From: Phycisphaerae bacterium
GTDB lineage: Bacteria; Planctomycetota; Phycisphaerae; Sedimentisphaerales; Anaerobacaceae
NCBI GenBank assembly: GCA_021736645.1
Contig: JAIPFM010000228.1
Span: forward strand, 1-44,165
Length of the DNA stretch: 44,165 nucleotides
Direction: 5' to 3'
Shown piece by piece: positions 8,032 to 16,974 of the stretch. Within the stretch, counting starts at the first letter, position 1. Each line of letters begins with the position of its first letter. A program made the translations under genes and the position numbers. A model generated the notes under the pieces. It had not been told where the DNA came from. It searched no databases and saw only the letters and a list, made by a program, of their open reading frames with translations.

Positions 8032-9091
8032 CGGCTTTGTCCCCTCCTTTCGCCTTGGATTCGATGTCCGTCAGAATACTGACGAGGTTCTGGCCGACAC
8101 AGCAGGCCCGCACGCACCGGCCGCACCCCACACAGGCAACCTGTCCGAAGCGCTCCGGGAAATATTTAAACTTGTGCATGATCCTCTGGCGACATCGAGA
8201 CGCCTGATCCGGTCTGGGATTGTGACCGGAGGCATGCCGGGTGAACATGGGATGTGAACAGCAGTCCCAGTTTCGCCGTCGCTGACCGGCCTGCCAGTTT
8301 GCCTCGTCCACGATGTCAAAACAGTGACAGGTCGGGCACAGATAACTGCACGCCCCGCATCCCAGGCACTTGAGCGCCACCTCCGTCCAGAAATCACTCT
8401 CAAAGTGCTCATCCAACCAGGCCTTGGCCTTGGCCGGGTCGAACTTTTCCTTGACCTCCGGCGGTGCAGGCGGCTGGGTGCCTGCCGGGGCAGGCTTCAC
8501 CACGTCCCTCAATTGCTCAATGAATTTGGCGCCCTTGTCACTGCAGACCTGCATCAATGCCTGACCGTTCTCTTCGAGATAAACCAGCACATCGCTCTGG
8601 GTCGTGTTGTGGGGTGAGCCTCCGACGGATGTGCAGAAGCACTGTGCATCAGGCCGGGTACAGGCAAACGAGATCAGCGTGGTGCGCGCGCGTCGGGCAC
8701 TGTATCGCACATCGTCGTAATCCCAGTGGAACACCTTGTCCAGCGCCTCCAATGCGGCCACGCCGCAGGGCCGGGCGCCCAGCACCACCACCTCGGTCTC
8801 CGAGACCAGAGGTTCGGACTGGACGTCCACGTCACCCTCAGGCTGGGACTTGAATTCCAGCACGACCTCGGTGATCGGGAAGAAGAGTCGTTTGAGCGGC
8901 AGCCTGACATTCTGGTAGTCCAGGGTCACGGCCTCGGACGACTTGACGGTCGCCAGTTCGACCACGCCCGGCTCGGTTTCCACTGGCGCCATCACGTCCA
9001 CGCCTGCACCCTGCAGGATGTCCACGGCCGACTTGAGCCAGCCGGCCTGTGCGGTATACAATGTTTGTTCGTCCACGTTCGTTGACCTCAT
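8009..9091 (-). CDS. flxB: FlxB/AsrA-like 4Fe-4S dicluster protein
   Basis: The 360-residue protein belongs to the family of anaerobic sulfite reductase subunit A and hydrogenase beta-type iron-sulfur proteins. The N-terminal ~210 residues form the AsrA/HydB-like domain with the signature VLGARPCGVAALEALD. The C-terminal part holds two ferredoxin motifs: CLGCGACSYLCPTCHC (~residue 245) and CVGCGRCVRACCVGQN (~residue 325). The second lacks the usual proline after its last cysteine. A proline-rich linker (PAPAGTQPPAPPEVKEK) joins the two parts. It would relay electrons between FlxA and FlxC. Its start overlaps the flxC stop by ATGA, and its end overlaps the flxA start. Confidence 0.87.
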   Translation of the reverse strand: MRSTNVDEQTLYTAQAGWLKSAVDILQGAGVDVMAPVETEPGVVELATVKSSEAVTLDYQNVRLPLKRLFFPITEVVLEFKSQPEGDVDVQSEPLVSETEVVVLGARPCGVAALEALDKVFHWDYDDVRYSARRARTTLISFACTRPDAQCFCTSVGGSPHNTTQSDVLVYLEENGQALMQVCSDKGAKFIEQLRDVVKPAPAGTQPPAPPEVKEKFDPAKAKAWLDEHFESDFWTEVALKCLGCGACSYLCPTCHCFDIVDEANWQAGQRRRNWDCCSHPMFTRHASGHNPRPDQASRCRQRIMHKFKYFPERFGQVACVGCGRCVRACCVGQNLVSILTDIESKAKGGDKADVASTLN

Positions 9092-9951
9092 AATATCCCC
9101 GTCTCAGGATCGTCCACCTTGAAAGTCGTAAAAGGGGCCTTCTCGTCGGGTGACAGCCCGGAGTGAAACCCATACCATTCGTCCATCAGCTGGGCCATTT
9201 TCTGATTGATGGCGCCCAGCGGAATGTCCATGGGGCATGCCCGTTCACATTCGCCGCAGCCCACGCACCGGCCCGTCAGATGAAAGGCCCGTGCCACATT
9301 CCATGCGACATTGCCGCGCAAATGGGCACTGGTGTCAATCCACTGGGGAATGGTTTTTTCTGTAATGCAGCGTTTGCAGTAGCAGAGCGGACACACGTTT
9401 CTACAGGCGTAGCACCGGATACACTTACTCAGTTGCCCGCTCCAAAACGCCCATCGCTCCTCCAACGACTTGTCGTCCAGACTGGCGGCATCTTTGTACC
9501 TCTGTGTCGCGTCAATGGCCGGCTGTTCAACCGGATCACCCACCACCATGTCACACCCCTCCGGGTTGTGCTGTTCGCACACAGAGCACTTGTGCAGCAA
9601 CGGATCGCCCTGGCCTGTGCACGGGACACCGATCAGCACAAGGTCGTCTCGCTTGACCACATGTTCGCGCAGCAAGACGTTGATGGCTCGGAGATCGCAG
9701 CCCTTGACCACGATCCCGATCTTGCCCATGCTTCGAACCTTGTCTCTGGGCAGATACACGGCGAGGTTGCCAAAACAACAGTCGTCAAATACAAGCCGTT
9801 CGGCATCCTCGGGTTTTCGGATAAACATGGGATGTGAGATGGAGGCCCCTGCATCTCGGCCATAGCCAATGACCACGCCGACTTTGCCTTCAGACAGAAG
9901 GGTTGCGGCTGCACTCTGGAGGGACTCAGTGACTGTGCTGTTTACGTTCAT
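9088..9951 (-). CDS. flxC: FlxC-like FrhB/FdhB-type 4Fe-4S protein
   Basis: The 287-residue protein has an N-terminal coenzyme F420 hydrogenase/dehydrogenase beta-type domain (GKVGVVIGYGRDAG; VVKGCDLRAINVLLRE; LVLIGVPCTGQGDP). Two cysteine-rich ferredoxin segments follow: CIRCYACRNVCPLCYCKRC (~residue 175) and CVGCGECERACPMDIPLG (~residue 230). It matches the third subunit of FlxABCD modules. It is coupled by ATGA overlaps both to the upstream mvhD (9948-9951) and to the downstream flxB (9088-9091), as expected for subunits made in equal amounts. Role: electron relay between the FlxA/B part and MvhD/FlxD. Confidence 0.87.
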   Translation of the reverse strand: MNVNSTVTESLQSAAATLLSEGKVGVVIGYGRDAGASISHPMFIRKPEDAERLVFDDCCFGNLAVYLPRDKVRSMGKIGIVVKGCDLRAINVLLREHVVKRDDLVLIGVPCTGQGDPLLHKCSVCEQHNPEGCDMVVGDPVEQPAIDATQRYKDAASLDDKSLEERWAFWSGQLSKCIRCYACRNVCPLCYCKRCITEKTIPQWIDTSAHLRGNVAWNVARAFHLTGRCVGCGECERACPMDIPLGAINQKMAQLMDEWYGFHSGLSPDEKAPFTTFKVDDPETGIL

Positions 9952-10418
9952 GGGCCGGTTTCTCCAGTCAGGATTTCAGAGTAGGTTTCAAAGGGTCCCA
10001 GGGCCTTGACCTCATCGGTGATCTCCTTCACGAGGTTCGACCACTTGGCCCCCTCTGCCGCAGAGACCCAGGAGATCTTGAATCTGCGCGGATCAATGCC
10101 GAAGAACGTCATCAACTCGCGGAAGGCCAGGAGCTTTCTGCGCGCGTGGTAATTGCCGCTGGTATAGTGGCAATCACCCGGATGGCAGCCCGATACGAGC
10201 ACCAGGTCTGCGCCCTGTTCAAAGCTTTTGATCACAAACATGGGATCCACTCGACCGCTGCAGGGGACTCGCACGATCTTGATGGCCGCAGGATACGCCA
10301 GGCGACTCATACCGGCCAGGTCTGCGCCGGCATAGGAGCACCAGTTGCACAGAAATGCCACAATGCGTGGTTGCCATTCAGAGGGATCGGTTGTCTCATT
10401 TTTTGCTTTCTGTATCAT
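9948..10418 (-). CDS. mvhD: MvhD/FlxD-type [2Fe-2S] subunit
   Basis: The 156-residue protein shows the full MvhD signature: FLCNWCSYAGADLAG, then VPCSGRVDPMFVIKSFEQGADLVLVSGCHPGDCHY. The conserved cysteines bind a [2Fe-2S] cluster that delivers electrons to the flavin-bifurcating HdrA. Length is normal for the family (~140-160). It starts 6 bases after the hdrA C-terminal gene and overlaps flxC by ATGA. In methanogens MvhD connects a hydrogenase to HdrA. Here the Flx proteins take that place. Confidence 0.93.
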   Translation of the reverse strand: MIQKAKNETTDPSEWQPRIVAFLCNWCSYAGADLAGMSRLAYPAAIKIVRVPCSGRVDPMFVIKSFEQGADLVLVSGCHPGDCHYTSGNYHARRKLLAFRELMTFFGIDPRRFKISWVSAAEGAKWSNLVKEITDEVKALGPFETYSEILTGETGP

Positions 10419-10424
10419 AGGTCC

Positions 10425-12224
10425 TCACCGATTGATCGCATTAATTGCAGCAAACAGTTGATCGTCTCTATAGCCCTGCACCTCGATGCTCTTGGAGCGA
10501 CACGTGGCTGCGCACGCACCACAGCCCTGACACAGGCCTTGATTGATGTTGGCGACCGTGGCCAGGGTGTTGCCCTTTTTGTCTTTCAGTTCCTTGGCCG
10601 AAATAGCACCATAGGCGCACACACCCTCGCACTCGAAACACCCATTGCATGACGATTCATCCACAATGCCAATGGTCGGTTCCCGGCTGAGACGCGTGTG
10701 GCAGACCAGCCCCAGGGCCTTGCTGGCTGCGGCGCCGGCCTGAGCCACGCTCTCCGGAATATCCTTGGGGCTGTGACAGCAGCCAGCCAAGAACACGCCG
10801 GCGGTATTGGTGTCTACCGGACGGAGTTTTGGGTGCGCCTCCAGCAGAAAGCCGTGTTCATCGAAACCCACCCTCAGTTTCTGCGAGAGTTCCCGAATGC
10901 CGCTGGACGGCACCAGGGCAGCTGCCAGGACGACCATGTCCGCGGCAATTTCAACCTGTGTGCCGCTTAACGTGTCCGCCCCGCGCACGATGAGCTTGTC
11001 ACCCCGGGCAAACACCTTGGAGACCCGCCCCCTCACATAGGTGGCGATCTGCTCCTTGACCACGCGCCGCACAAACTGGTCATAGTTTTTCCCGGCAGCC
11101 CGGACATCCATGAAGAACACAAAGGCCTGACCGTCGTGCACCTTGTGCTTGTATAAAATGGCATGCTTGGCTGTATACATGCAGCAGATATTGGAGCAGT
11201 AGGGCTTGCCATTGACTTCGCGGCGGGACCCGATGCACTGCAGGAACACAATGGTCTTGGGCGGTTCGCCGTTGCTTGGTCGAGTCAACTCACCATTGGT
11301 CGGTCCGCTGGCACTGACCATGCGTTCAAATTCCAGACTCGTGACCACATCCGGGTAGCGTCCATAGCCGTATTCTTCATAAATGGAGGGGTCCATGATT
11401 TCATAGCCTGTGGCCGCAATAATGGCGCCGACCTCCTCTTCCACGAACTCGTCTTCCATGTCGTAATTGATGGCACCGGCCGGACAGATCGTCTCGCATG
11501 CACCGCATCCACCTGTTTTGAAACGGATGCAGTTGTCCCGATCAATGAGCGGCTTGTTCGGCACAGCCTGCGGGAACGGAATGTGGATGGGCGTGCGCGA
11601 ATCGAGCCCGCAGTTGAACTCATTGGGAATCTTTTCGATCGGACTGGGACTGTAGTCTGCCGGGTCGATCGCGCCGGTGGGGCAGACAAAGGCACAGGCA
11701 CCACACCCCAGGCACACATCGGATTGGTTGTTGTACGGGGTGGACACCTTGCGGTCCGGTCCGCGTCCGTCAAAGCAGATGGCAGAGGCGCCAATGATCT
11801 GCTGACAGAGACGCACACACAACCCGCACATGATACACTTCTCCGATTTATCGCCGGTCTGCTTGGCCCGTTCAGGGAAGGGGTTTTCCGTGATGCCATG
11901 ATCTCTGGCCATGTCCTGAATGACCTCTGCGCCGGGACTTCGCGCCAGCAGGAGTTGAAGGGTCATGCGTCTGGACTGCATCACACGATCGGACTGGGTC
12001 TGAATGTCCATGCCCTCCTTGGCCGGGTAGGCGCAGGCCGGTACGAGACCGGGTCTGTCACCCGCCACCACCTCCACCACACAGATGCGGCAGGCGCCTG
12101 CCGCAGGCACCGCCGGGTGATAACACAAGGTGGGGATCACCTTGCCCAGCGACTTGGCTGCATCCAGAATGGTTTTTCCGGGTTCCACTTCGACCTGCTG
12201 ACCGTCTATCGTTAATGTAATCAT
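10425..12224 (-). CDS. NuoG-like [2Fe-2S]/ferredoxin head fused to C-terminal half of HdrA
   Basis: The 599-residue protein opens with a plant-type [2Fe-2S] domain (Cys 34, 45, 48, 64) as in NuoG, HydA and FdhA heads. Two [4Fe-4S] motifs follow (CIMCGLCVRLC at 130-140, CLGCGACAFVCP at 171-182). From about residue 196 the sequence is the C-terminal half of HdrA: VPNEFNCGLD...HIPFPQAVPN, a ferredoxin motif GGCGACETICPAGAI, EVGAIIAATGYEIMDP, QCIGSR...YCSNICCMYTAKHA, and FLAGCCHSPKDIPESVAQAGAAASKAL. It ends in two ferredoxin clusters (CNGCFECEGVC, CQGCGACAATC) and the HdrA-type tail YRDDQLFAAINAI. The missing N-terminal HdrA half, with the FAD Rossmann motif, is encoded two genes upstream at 14083-15378. 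The split is not a frameshift, because each half has gained its own extra domain. It starts 8 bases after nuoF. Confidence 0.9.
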   Translation of the reverse strand: MITLTIDGQQVEVEPGKTILDAAKSLGKVIPTLCYHPAVPAAGACRICVVEVVAGDRPGLVPACAYPAKEGMDIQTQSDRVMQSRRMTLQLLLARSPGAEVIQDMARDHGITENPFPERAKQTGDKSEKCIMCGLCVRLCQQIIGASAICFDGRGPDRKVSTPYNNQSDVCLGCGACAFVCPTGAIDPADYSPSPIEKIPNEFNCGLDSRTPIHIPFPQAVPNKPLIDRDNCIRFKTGGCGACETICPAGAINYDMEDEFVEEEVGAIIAATGYEIMDPSIYEEYGYGRYPDVVTSLEFERMVSASGPTNGELTRPSNGEPPKTIVFLQCIGSRREVNGKPYCSNICCMYTAKHAILYKHKVHDGQAFVFFMDVRAAGKNYDQFVRRVVKEQIATYVRGRVSKVFARGDKLIVRGADTLSGTQVEIAADMVVLAAALVPSSGIRELSQKLRVGFDEHGFLLEAHPKLRPVDTNTAGVFLAGCCHSPKDIPESVAQAGAAASKALGLVCHTRLSREPTIGIVDESSCNGCFECEGVCAYGAISAKELKDKKGNTLATVANINQGLCQGCGACAATCRSKSIEVQGYRDDQLFAAINAINR

Positions 12225-12232
12225 GCTTGAGT

Positions 12233-14086
12233 CTACTCCACTAGGACTGCATCGAATGGACAGTCTTCATAACACACGCCACACTGAACACACAAGTCGG
12301 CATCAATGTGATGGGGTTCCTTTTTCTCGCCTGAAATCGCATCGGTGGGACAGTCACGCACGCATAGACCGCACCCCTTGCAGGTGTCGGGATCAATGGC
12401 AAACCGCACCAGTGACTTGCACACACCGGCACGACAGGTCTTGTCATGAATATGTGCTTCATACTCGTCGCGGAAGTATCGTAGCGTGGACAGGACCGGA
12501 TTGGGGGCCGTACCGCCCAATTGACACAACGACGTGTCCTTCACATAGGTCCCCAACTGTTCCAGCAGCTCAATGTCACCATCGCGACCTTCACCCTGGC
12601 AGATCCGCACCAGGATGTTGTGCATCTGTGCCACCCCTTCCCGGCAGGCCGTACACTTGCCGCAGGATTCATCGACCAGAAAGGCCAGGAAATACTTGGC
12701 CACATCCACCATGCAGGTGTGATCGTCCATCACGATCAGCCCGCCTGACCCCATCATGGCGCCGGCTTCCTGGAGCTTGTCAAAATCGATGGGCAGATCC
12801 AGCAGTGGCGCAGGAATACACCCGCCGGAAGGACCGCCGCTCTGCACGGCCTTGAAGGTTCGTTTCTTCTGGGGGCCGCCGCCTATATCGTAGACAATCT
12901 CACGCATGGTCGTGCCCATGGGCACCTCAACCAGCCCCGTGTTTCTCACCTTGCCGACCAGCGAGAAGACCTTGGTCCCTTTGGATTGCTTGGTGCCGAT
13001 ACCGGAAAACTGTTTCCCGCCACGCAGGATGATGGCTGGCACGTTCGACCACGTTTCCACATTGTTGATGTTGGTAGGTTTGCCCCACAGCCCTGCCTGC
13101 GCCGGATACGGCGGACGCTGCCTGGGACTGCCGATGTCACCCTGAACAGAGGCGATCAGCGCGGTTTCTTCACCACACACAAACGCGCCTGCGCCCCGGA
13201 CGATCTCCAGGTCGAAGCTGAAACCGGAATCCAGAATATTGTCGCCCAGTAATCCAAGGGCACGAGACTGCTCGATCGCGATGGACAGATTGCGAATGGC
13301 CAGCGGGTATTCTCCTCGCACGTAAATGTATCCGCTTTCAGCCCCGATCACATAGGCACCAATGGCCATGCCTTCCAGGACACTGTAAGGATCACCCTCC
13401 ATGATACTGCGATCCATAAACGCGCCAGGATCCCCTTCATCGGCATTGCAGATCACGTATTTCGGTTCGCCGGATGCAGTACGGCAAAACTGCCACTTCT
13501 GCCACGTGGGAAATCCTGCACCGCCCCGTCCCCGCAAACCGGCCTTCTTGACCTCCTTGAGTGTCTTGTCCGGCCCCAGTTCCAGTGCCTTCATGAATCC
13601 CCGGTAGCCGTCGCGCGCCAGATAGTGGGACATGTCTTTGGGGTCGATCACACCGCAATTCCTCAGGACGTGGCGCACCTGTCCGGTCATCATGGGATGT
13701 TCACTGAATTTTCCGATACTGTCCACTTCACCCGGGGTCATGGTGCCCAGCGCCCATTCGGCACAGGGATCATCCCCCAGTACATACCTGTCCAGAATAT
13801 GCACGATCCTGTCAGTATCGACGCGGCCGTAACAGACCTGAGGCGAGCCCGGCTTGTGGACCACCACCAGGGGCTCCAGGCAACACAATCCCAGACACCC
13901 CACCTCAACCACCTGTGCGGCAATCTGCCTGTCCCGGATCTCGGTCTGCAGGCGTTCAATGACCTCTCCGGCCCCTGCAGCGCGACCGCAGGTGGCGGCC
14001 CCCACATACAGGACAGGCACGCTGCTGGTCTGTAACGCTTCCCATTGATCCGCGGCTTCCGAATAATTTTTTCTTAGTGTTCTCAT
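12233..14086 (-). CDS. nuoF: NuoF/HydB/HndC-type NADH-binding flavoprotein
   Basis: The product (617 residues from the ATG at 14084-14086; 621 from the ATG at 14098) has four parts. First is a thioredoxin-like [2Fe-2S] domain (TCGRAAGAGEV, CLGLCCLEP). Next is the FMN/NADH-binding core with GLRGRGGAGFPTWQKW, CNADEGDPGAFMDR and GYIYVRGEYP, then SLBB and the N3-type cluster ESCGKCTACREG with a later Cys in DTSLCQLGG. Last are two C-terminal ferredoxin motifs (CKGCGLCVRDCP, CVQCGVCYEDCP). It is the NADH dehydrogenase subunit type of electron-bifurcating hydrogenases and related enzymes. I prefer the 14086 start because it gives the same ATGA overlap with the upstream gene used elsewhere in this operon; neither start has a strong ribosome binding site. 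Its partners NuoE and NuoG exist here only as domains fused to HdrA halves. Confidence 0.93.
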   Translation of the reverse strand: MRTLRKNYSEAADQWEALQTSSVPVLYVGAATCGRAAGAGEVIERLQTEIRDRQIAAQVVEVGCLGLCCLEPLVVVHKPGSPQVCYGRVDTDRIVHILDRYVLGDDPCAEWALGTMTPGEVDSIGKFSEHPMMTGQVRHVLRNCGVIDPKDMSHYLARDGYRGFMKALELGPDKTLKEVKKAGLRGRGGAGFPTWQKWQFCRTASGEPKYVICNADEGDPGAFMDRSIMEGDPYSVLEGMAIGAYVIGAESGYIYVRGEYPLAIRNLSIAIEQSRALGLLGDNILDSGFSFDLEIVRGAGAFVCGEETALIASVQGDIGSPRQRPPYPAQAGLWGKPTNINNVETWSNVPAIILRGGKQFSGIGTKQSKGTKVFSLVGKVRNTGLVEVPMGTTMREIVYDIGGGPQKKRTFKAVQSGGPSGGCIPAPLLDLPIDFDKLQEAGAMMGSGGLIVMDDHTCMVDVAKYFLAFLVDESCGKCTACREGVAQMHNILVRICQGEGRDGDIELLEQLGTYVKDTSLCQLGGTAPNPVLSTLRYFRDEYEAHIHDKTCRAGVCKSLVRFAIDPDTCKGCGLCVRDCPTDAISGEKKEPHHIDADLCVQCGVCYEDCPFDAVLVE

Positions 14087-15378
14087 ACCTGTATGCATTC
14101 TCTTTCGTAGCCATACTGAGCCAGTATTGATGGAATCTTACCGACTGTCACACCGGCGTGGACAGTCCCATTCACCTCTACGACCGGAGCCAGGGCACAA
14201 CAGCCGAGACAATTCACCCGCTCCAGGGTAAACAGACCGTCCTCGGTCGTCTCGCCGGATTCAATGCCGAGTTCGTGTGCAATCGCTTCGGCAATACGGG
14301 GGCCGCCCTTGAGGTGACAGGCGGTACCCAGGCACACACGGATGATGTGCTTGCCTCTGGGCGTCAAGCTGAATGCGTTGTAGAACCTGGCCACGCCATA
14401 CAGCCGACTCAGCGGGATGTCGGATTTTCTGCTGAGGTAGGTCAAGGCCTCCTCAGGCAGGTAGTTGAACTCATCCTGAATATCCTGCAGTATGCCAATG
14501 ACCATACCGGCCTGGTCCGTGTATCTTTCCAGAATGGCGTCGACCTTGATCATCACGTCCTCGGAAATCCCGTCATCCAGGGCAGGACGCACCGGTTCGG
14601 TGATTTTGTTGCGTGCCATGCAGTTGTTCCAGCAGTCCCCGCAGCCCGTGCATTTGGTCATGTCCACACTGCGGGGCTTCTTGCGGATCTTCACCTTGAA
14701 ATTGCCGATGTATCCGTCGACCTGCTCCACTTCAGAGAAGCTGTGCAGGGTGATCTTGTCACTCTGCATGACATCCACCATGCGCGGCGTCAGGATACAT
14801 TGAGAGCAATCCAGGGTGGGGAAGGTTTCGTCCAGCAGGGACATGTACCCGCCGATGCTCGGCTTGCGTTCCACCAGGGCCACCTCATACCCGGCGGAGG
14901 CCACGTCCAGCGCAGCCTGAATGCCGGCAATGCCAGCACCGATGACCATGACACGCTGGGTCACGGGCACCTCGATTTCCTTGAGGGGTACGTTTCGCTT
15001 GACCTTTTCGACGAGGATACGTATGAGATCCTTGGCCTTTTCCGTGGCTTCATGGCGGTTGTTGTGCACCCAGGAACAGTGCTCGCGAATGTTGGCCATC
15101 TCCAGCATATAGGCATTCAGACCCACGGTCGTCGCTGCCTTGCGGAACGTGGGTTCGTGCATACGCGGCGAACAGGAGGCCACCACCACCCCGGTCAGGT
15201 TCAGATCCTCGATCGCATCCGTGACAATTTTCTGACCGGGATCGGAACACATGTACTTGTAGCTGCGCGCGATCACCACGCCCGGCAAGGTGCCGGCGTA
15301 CCGCGCCACCTCATCACAGTCCACATTCTCTGCGATATTCGCACCACACCAGCATACAAAAACGCCCATTCGTGACAT
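14083..15378 (-). CDS. N-terminal half of HdrA fused to a NuoE-type [2Fe-2S] domain
   Basis: The 431-residue product starts at the ATG at 15376-15378 with GGGAG 8 bases upstream; a GTG 9 bases further out is less likely. Residues 1-~265 are HdrA: GVFVCWCGANIAENVDCDEV, ASCSPRMHEPTFR, MANIREHCSWVH, the FAD Rossmann motif VIGAGIAGIQAALDVA (146-160), SIGGYMSLLDETFPTLDCSQC and one ferredoxin motif, CTGCGDCWNNC (243-253). There the HdrA homology stops. From ~270 on it is a NuoE domain (LERYTDQAGMVIGILQDIQDEFNYLPEEAL; LYGVARFYNAFSLTPRGKH) with the [2Fe-2S] ligands Cys 349, 354, 390 and 394. The rest of HdrA is at 10425-12224. The protein probably binds the bifurcating FAD and contacts NuoF directly through its NuoE part. 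Confidence 0.9.
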   Translation of the reverse strand: MSRMGVFVCWCGANIAENVDCDEVARYAGTLPGVVIARSYKYMCSDPGQKIVTDAIEDLNLTGVVVASCSPRMHEPTFRKAATTVGLNAYMLEMANIREHCSWVHNNRHEATEKAKDLIRILVEKVKRNVPLKEIEVPVTQRVMVIGAGIAGIQAALDVASAGYEVALVERKPSIGGYMSLLDETFPTLDCSQCILTPRMVDVMQSDKITLHSFSEVEQVDGYIGNFKVKIRKKPRSVDMTKCTGCGDCWNNCMARNKITEPVRPALDDGISEDVMIKVDAILERYTDQAGMVIGILQDIQDEFNYLPEEALTYLSRKSDIPLSRLYGVARFYNAFSLTPRGKHIIRVCLGTACHLKGGPRIAEAIAHELGIESGETTEDGLFTLERVNCLGCCALAPVVEVNGTVHAGVTVGKIPSILAQYGYERECIQV

Positions 15379-15457
15379 AGTCAACACTCCCTATTGTGAT
15401 CATCCTGACCGTGAATCCACGGCCCGGGTGTCTGGCGGTTATTGAGCCTCATGCGTT

Positions 15458-16345
15458 TCATAGATACACTGCTCCGTGGACAAATCCTTTTTGGGCCAAT
15501 ATGGGCATGGGATCCACAATCAGCCTGTCCAGACAAAGGCGTTTGGGATCCAGGTCCATGGCCAGACCCATCAACTGGACAAAATACACCACCGGAATAC
15601 TGAGTCGCTCTCCCTTCAGCTTTTCGGCCTCGGCCTGATAAATGTCGAGATTGGCCTGGCACAGCGGACACGCCACAACCAGCATGTCGGCCCCGTTCTG
15701 CTTGGCCATCTGCAGGACATCCGCGCTGAGCCGTATCACGGTCTTGGTCTGCGTCAACGTCAACGCCGCACCGCAGCATTCCGTTTTGTAGGGCCAGTCC
15801 AAGGGTTCTGCGCCCACGGCATCCATCAGGTTGTCCAGCAGCATGGGGTATTCCGATTTGTCGCTCATGAGCGCCTCGGGCATGCGTGACATGAGACACC
15901 CGTAATAGCACGCCACCTTCAGGCCCTTCAGGGGCGTGCGCACCCGGGCCTTGATCGCTTCCAGACCGACCTCACGCGCCAGTACCTCGGTGACGTGCAG
16001 TATGTTGAGGCTGCCGCGATAGTCCTCCTCGATGATCTCGCTGATCTTTGCGCGCAGGGCCGGATCATCCCTGACCTCCTGATTGACCTGCTTCAACCGG
16101 CTGTGGCAGCAGGCGCAGCATGTCAAGATGTCAAGCGACTGTTTTTCCGCGGACGCACAGGATATGGCGGGCAAGGCAATGGACAAGAGATGGCTCGTGG
16201 CGTGCGCAGGCGTGGCGCCGCAGCAGACCCAGTCGTCGATCTCTTCGAGTTCAACGCCGAGGGCCTCCAGCACGGCTTCACTGGCGCGTGCATACTCGGC
16301 ACCGCTGCCCTCTGACGAACATCCTGGATAATATGCAAATTTCAT
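15458..16345 (-). CDS. hdrB: HdrB heterodisulfide reductase subunit B (complete, proximal copy)
   Basis: The 295-residue protein has both CCG-domain motifs that hold the two non-cubane [4Fe-4S] clusters of HdrB. The first is YYPGCSSEG, DDWVCCGATPAHA and CCACCHS. The second is YYGCLMS, KTECCGAALTL and CPLCQANLDIYQ. Length is typical. HdrB is the site of disulfide reduction in methanogens; in bacteria the physiological substrate is mostly unknown. It overlaps hdrC by ATGA (16342-16345) and is followed after 79 bases by the HdrA-NuoE gene, so hdrC-hdrB-hdrA(N) is contiguous. This copy is the natural partner of the split HdrA. Confidence 0.94.
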   Translation of the reverse strand: MKFAYYPGCSSEGSGAEYARASEAVLEALGVELEEIDDWVCCGATPAHATSHLLSIALPAISCASAEKQSLDILTCCACCHSRLKQVNQEVRDDPALRAKISEIIEEDYRGSLNILHVTEVLAREVGLEAIKARVRTPLKGLKVACYYGCLMSRMPEALMSDKSEYPMLLDNLMDAVGAEPLDWPYKTECCGAALTLTQTKTVIRLSADVLQMAKQNGADMLVVACPLCQANLDIYQAEAEKLKGERLSIPVVYFVQLMGLAMDLDPKRLCLDRLIVDPMPILAQKGFVHGAVYL

Positions 16346-16905
16346 TGGCCTTCGATCTCCTCAATGCGCTTAAATACACGCTGCAGTCTATCCACACGCT
16401 TGATGGTATGGGGTGACACCCCCAGTTTGTTTCTCATCAGGTACCAGGGCGCCTTCTTGACATTGGTCATGAGCCAACCCGAGTTGATGTTGTACCCGCC
16501 CATCAATCCGATCTCAGTGAGACGACCGAAATTTCGCACGCAGTCCAGGAACGCCTCATAGAATGTCCAGGCTTCCAAAGAGCCGCGCTTGTAGTGTATT
16601 TTCTTTGTCAATTTACGCAGCGCATCCTTGACGCGCACAATATCGATCCCCATGGGACACCGGCCGTTGCACGTCCCGCACCCTGCGCAGTGCCAGACAC
16701 TGTCACTGTTCAGCGCTTCCTCTTCCATGCCGAGCTGCACCATGCGTATCAGACGAGTCGGTGACACCTCCACAAACGGCTCGACCGGACAGCCCCCGGA
16801 GCACTTGCCGCACTGATAGCAATCGCTGAGATTCTGTCCACTCAATGCCTCCACCTTTTGACGAAACTCGGAGTGCAAGGCCTTGTCAGTTAAATCTGTC
16901 TTCAT
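16342..16905 (-). CDS. hdrC: HdrC-like 4Fe-4S subunit (proximal copy)
   Basis: The 187-residue protein has two ferredoxin motifs, CYQCGKCSGGCPVEP (~residue 30) and CAGCGTCNGRCPMGID (~residue 73). A helical C-terminal region ends in PHTIKRVDRLQRVFKRIEE, as in HdrC. It carries electrons from HdrA to HdrB. It begins 69 bases after the giant membrane cytochrome gene. No sigma-54 element or terminator is visible in that gap, so co-transcription with the cytochrome gene is likely. Confidence 0.92.
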   Translation of the reverse strand: MKTDLTDKALHSEFRQKVEALSGQNLSDCYQCGKCSGGCPVEPFVEVSPTRLIRMVQLGMEEEALNSDSVWHCAGCGTCNGRCPMGIDIVRVKDALRKLTKKIHYKRGSLEAWTFYEAFLDCVRNFGRLTEIGLMGGYNINSGWLMTNVKKAPWYLMRNKLGVSPHTIKRVDRLQRVFKRIEEIEGQ

Positions 16906-16974
16906 ACCATCTTTCCCATCTTTAAACCTTCGTGCCTTCCCGCGGATCCGCCTGATCGCATCAATCGAGCCGGC

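Noticed and set aside
14158..15375. A 405-codon open frame on the plus strand opposite the HdrA-NuoE gene
   Set aside because: It lies wholly antisense to a gene with unmistakable HdrA and NuoE motifs. Its product is His-rich and motif-free, as expected for the complement of GC-rich coding DNA.
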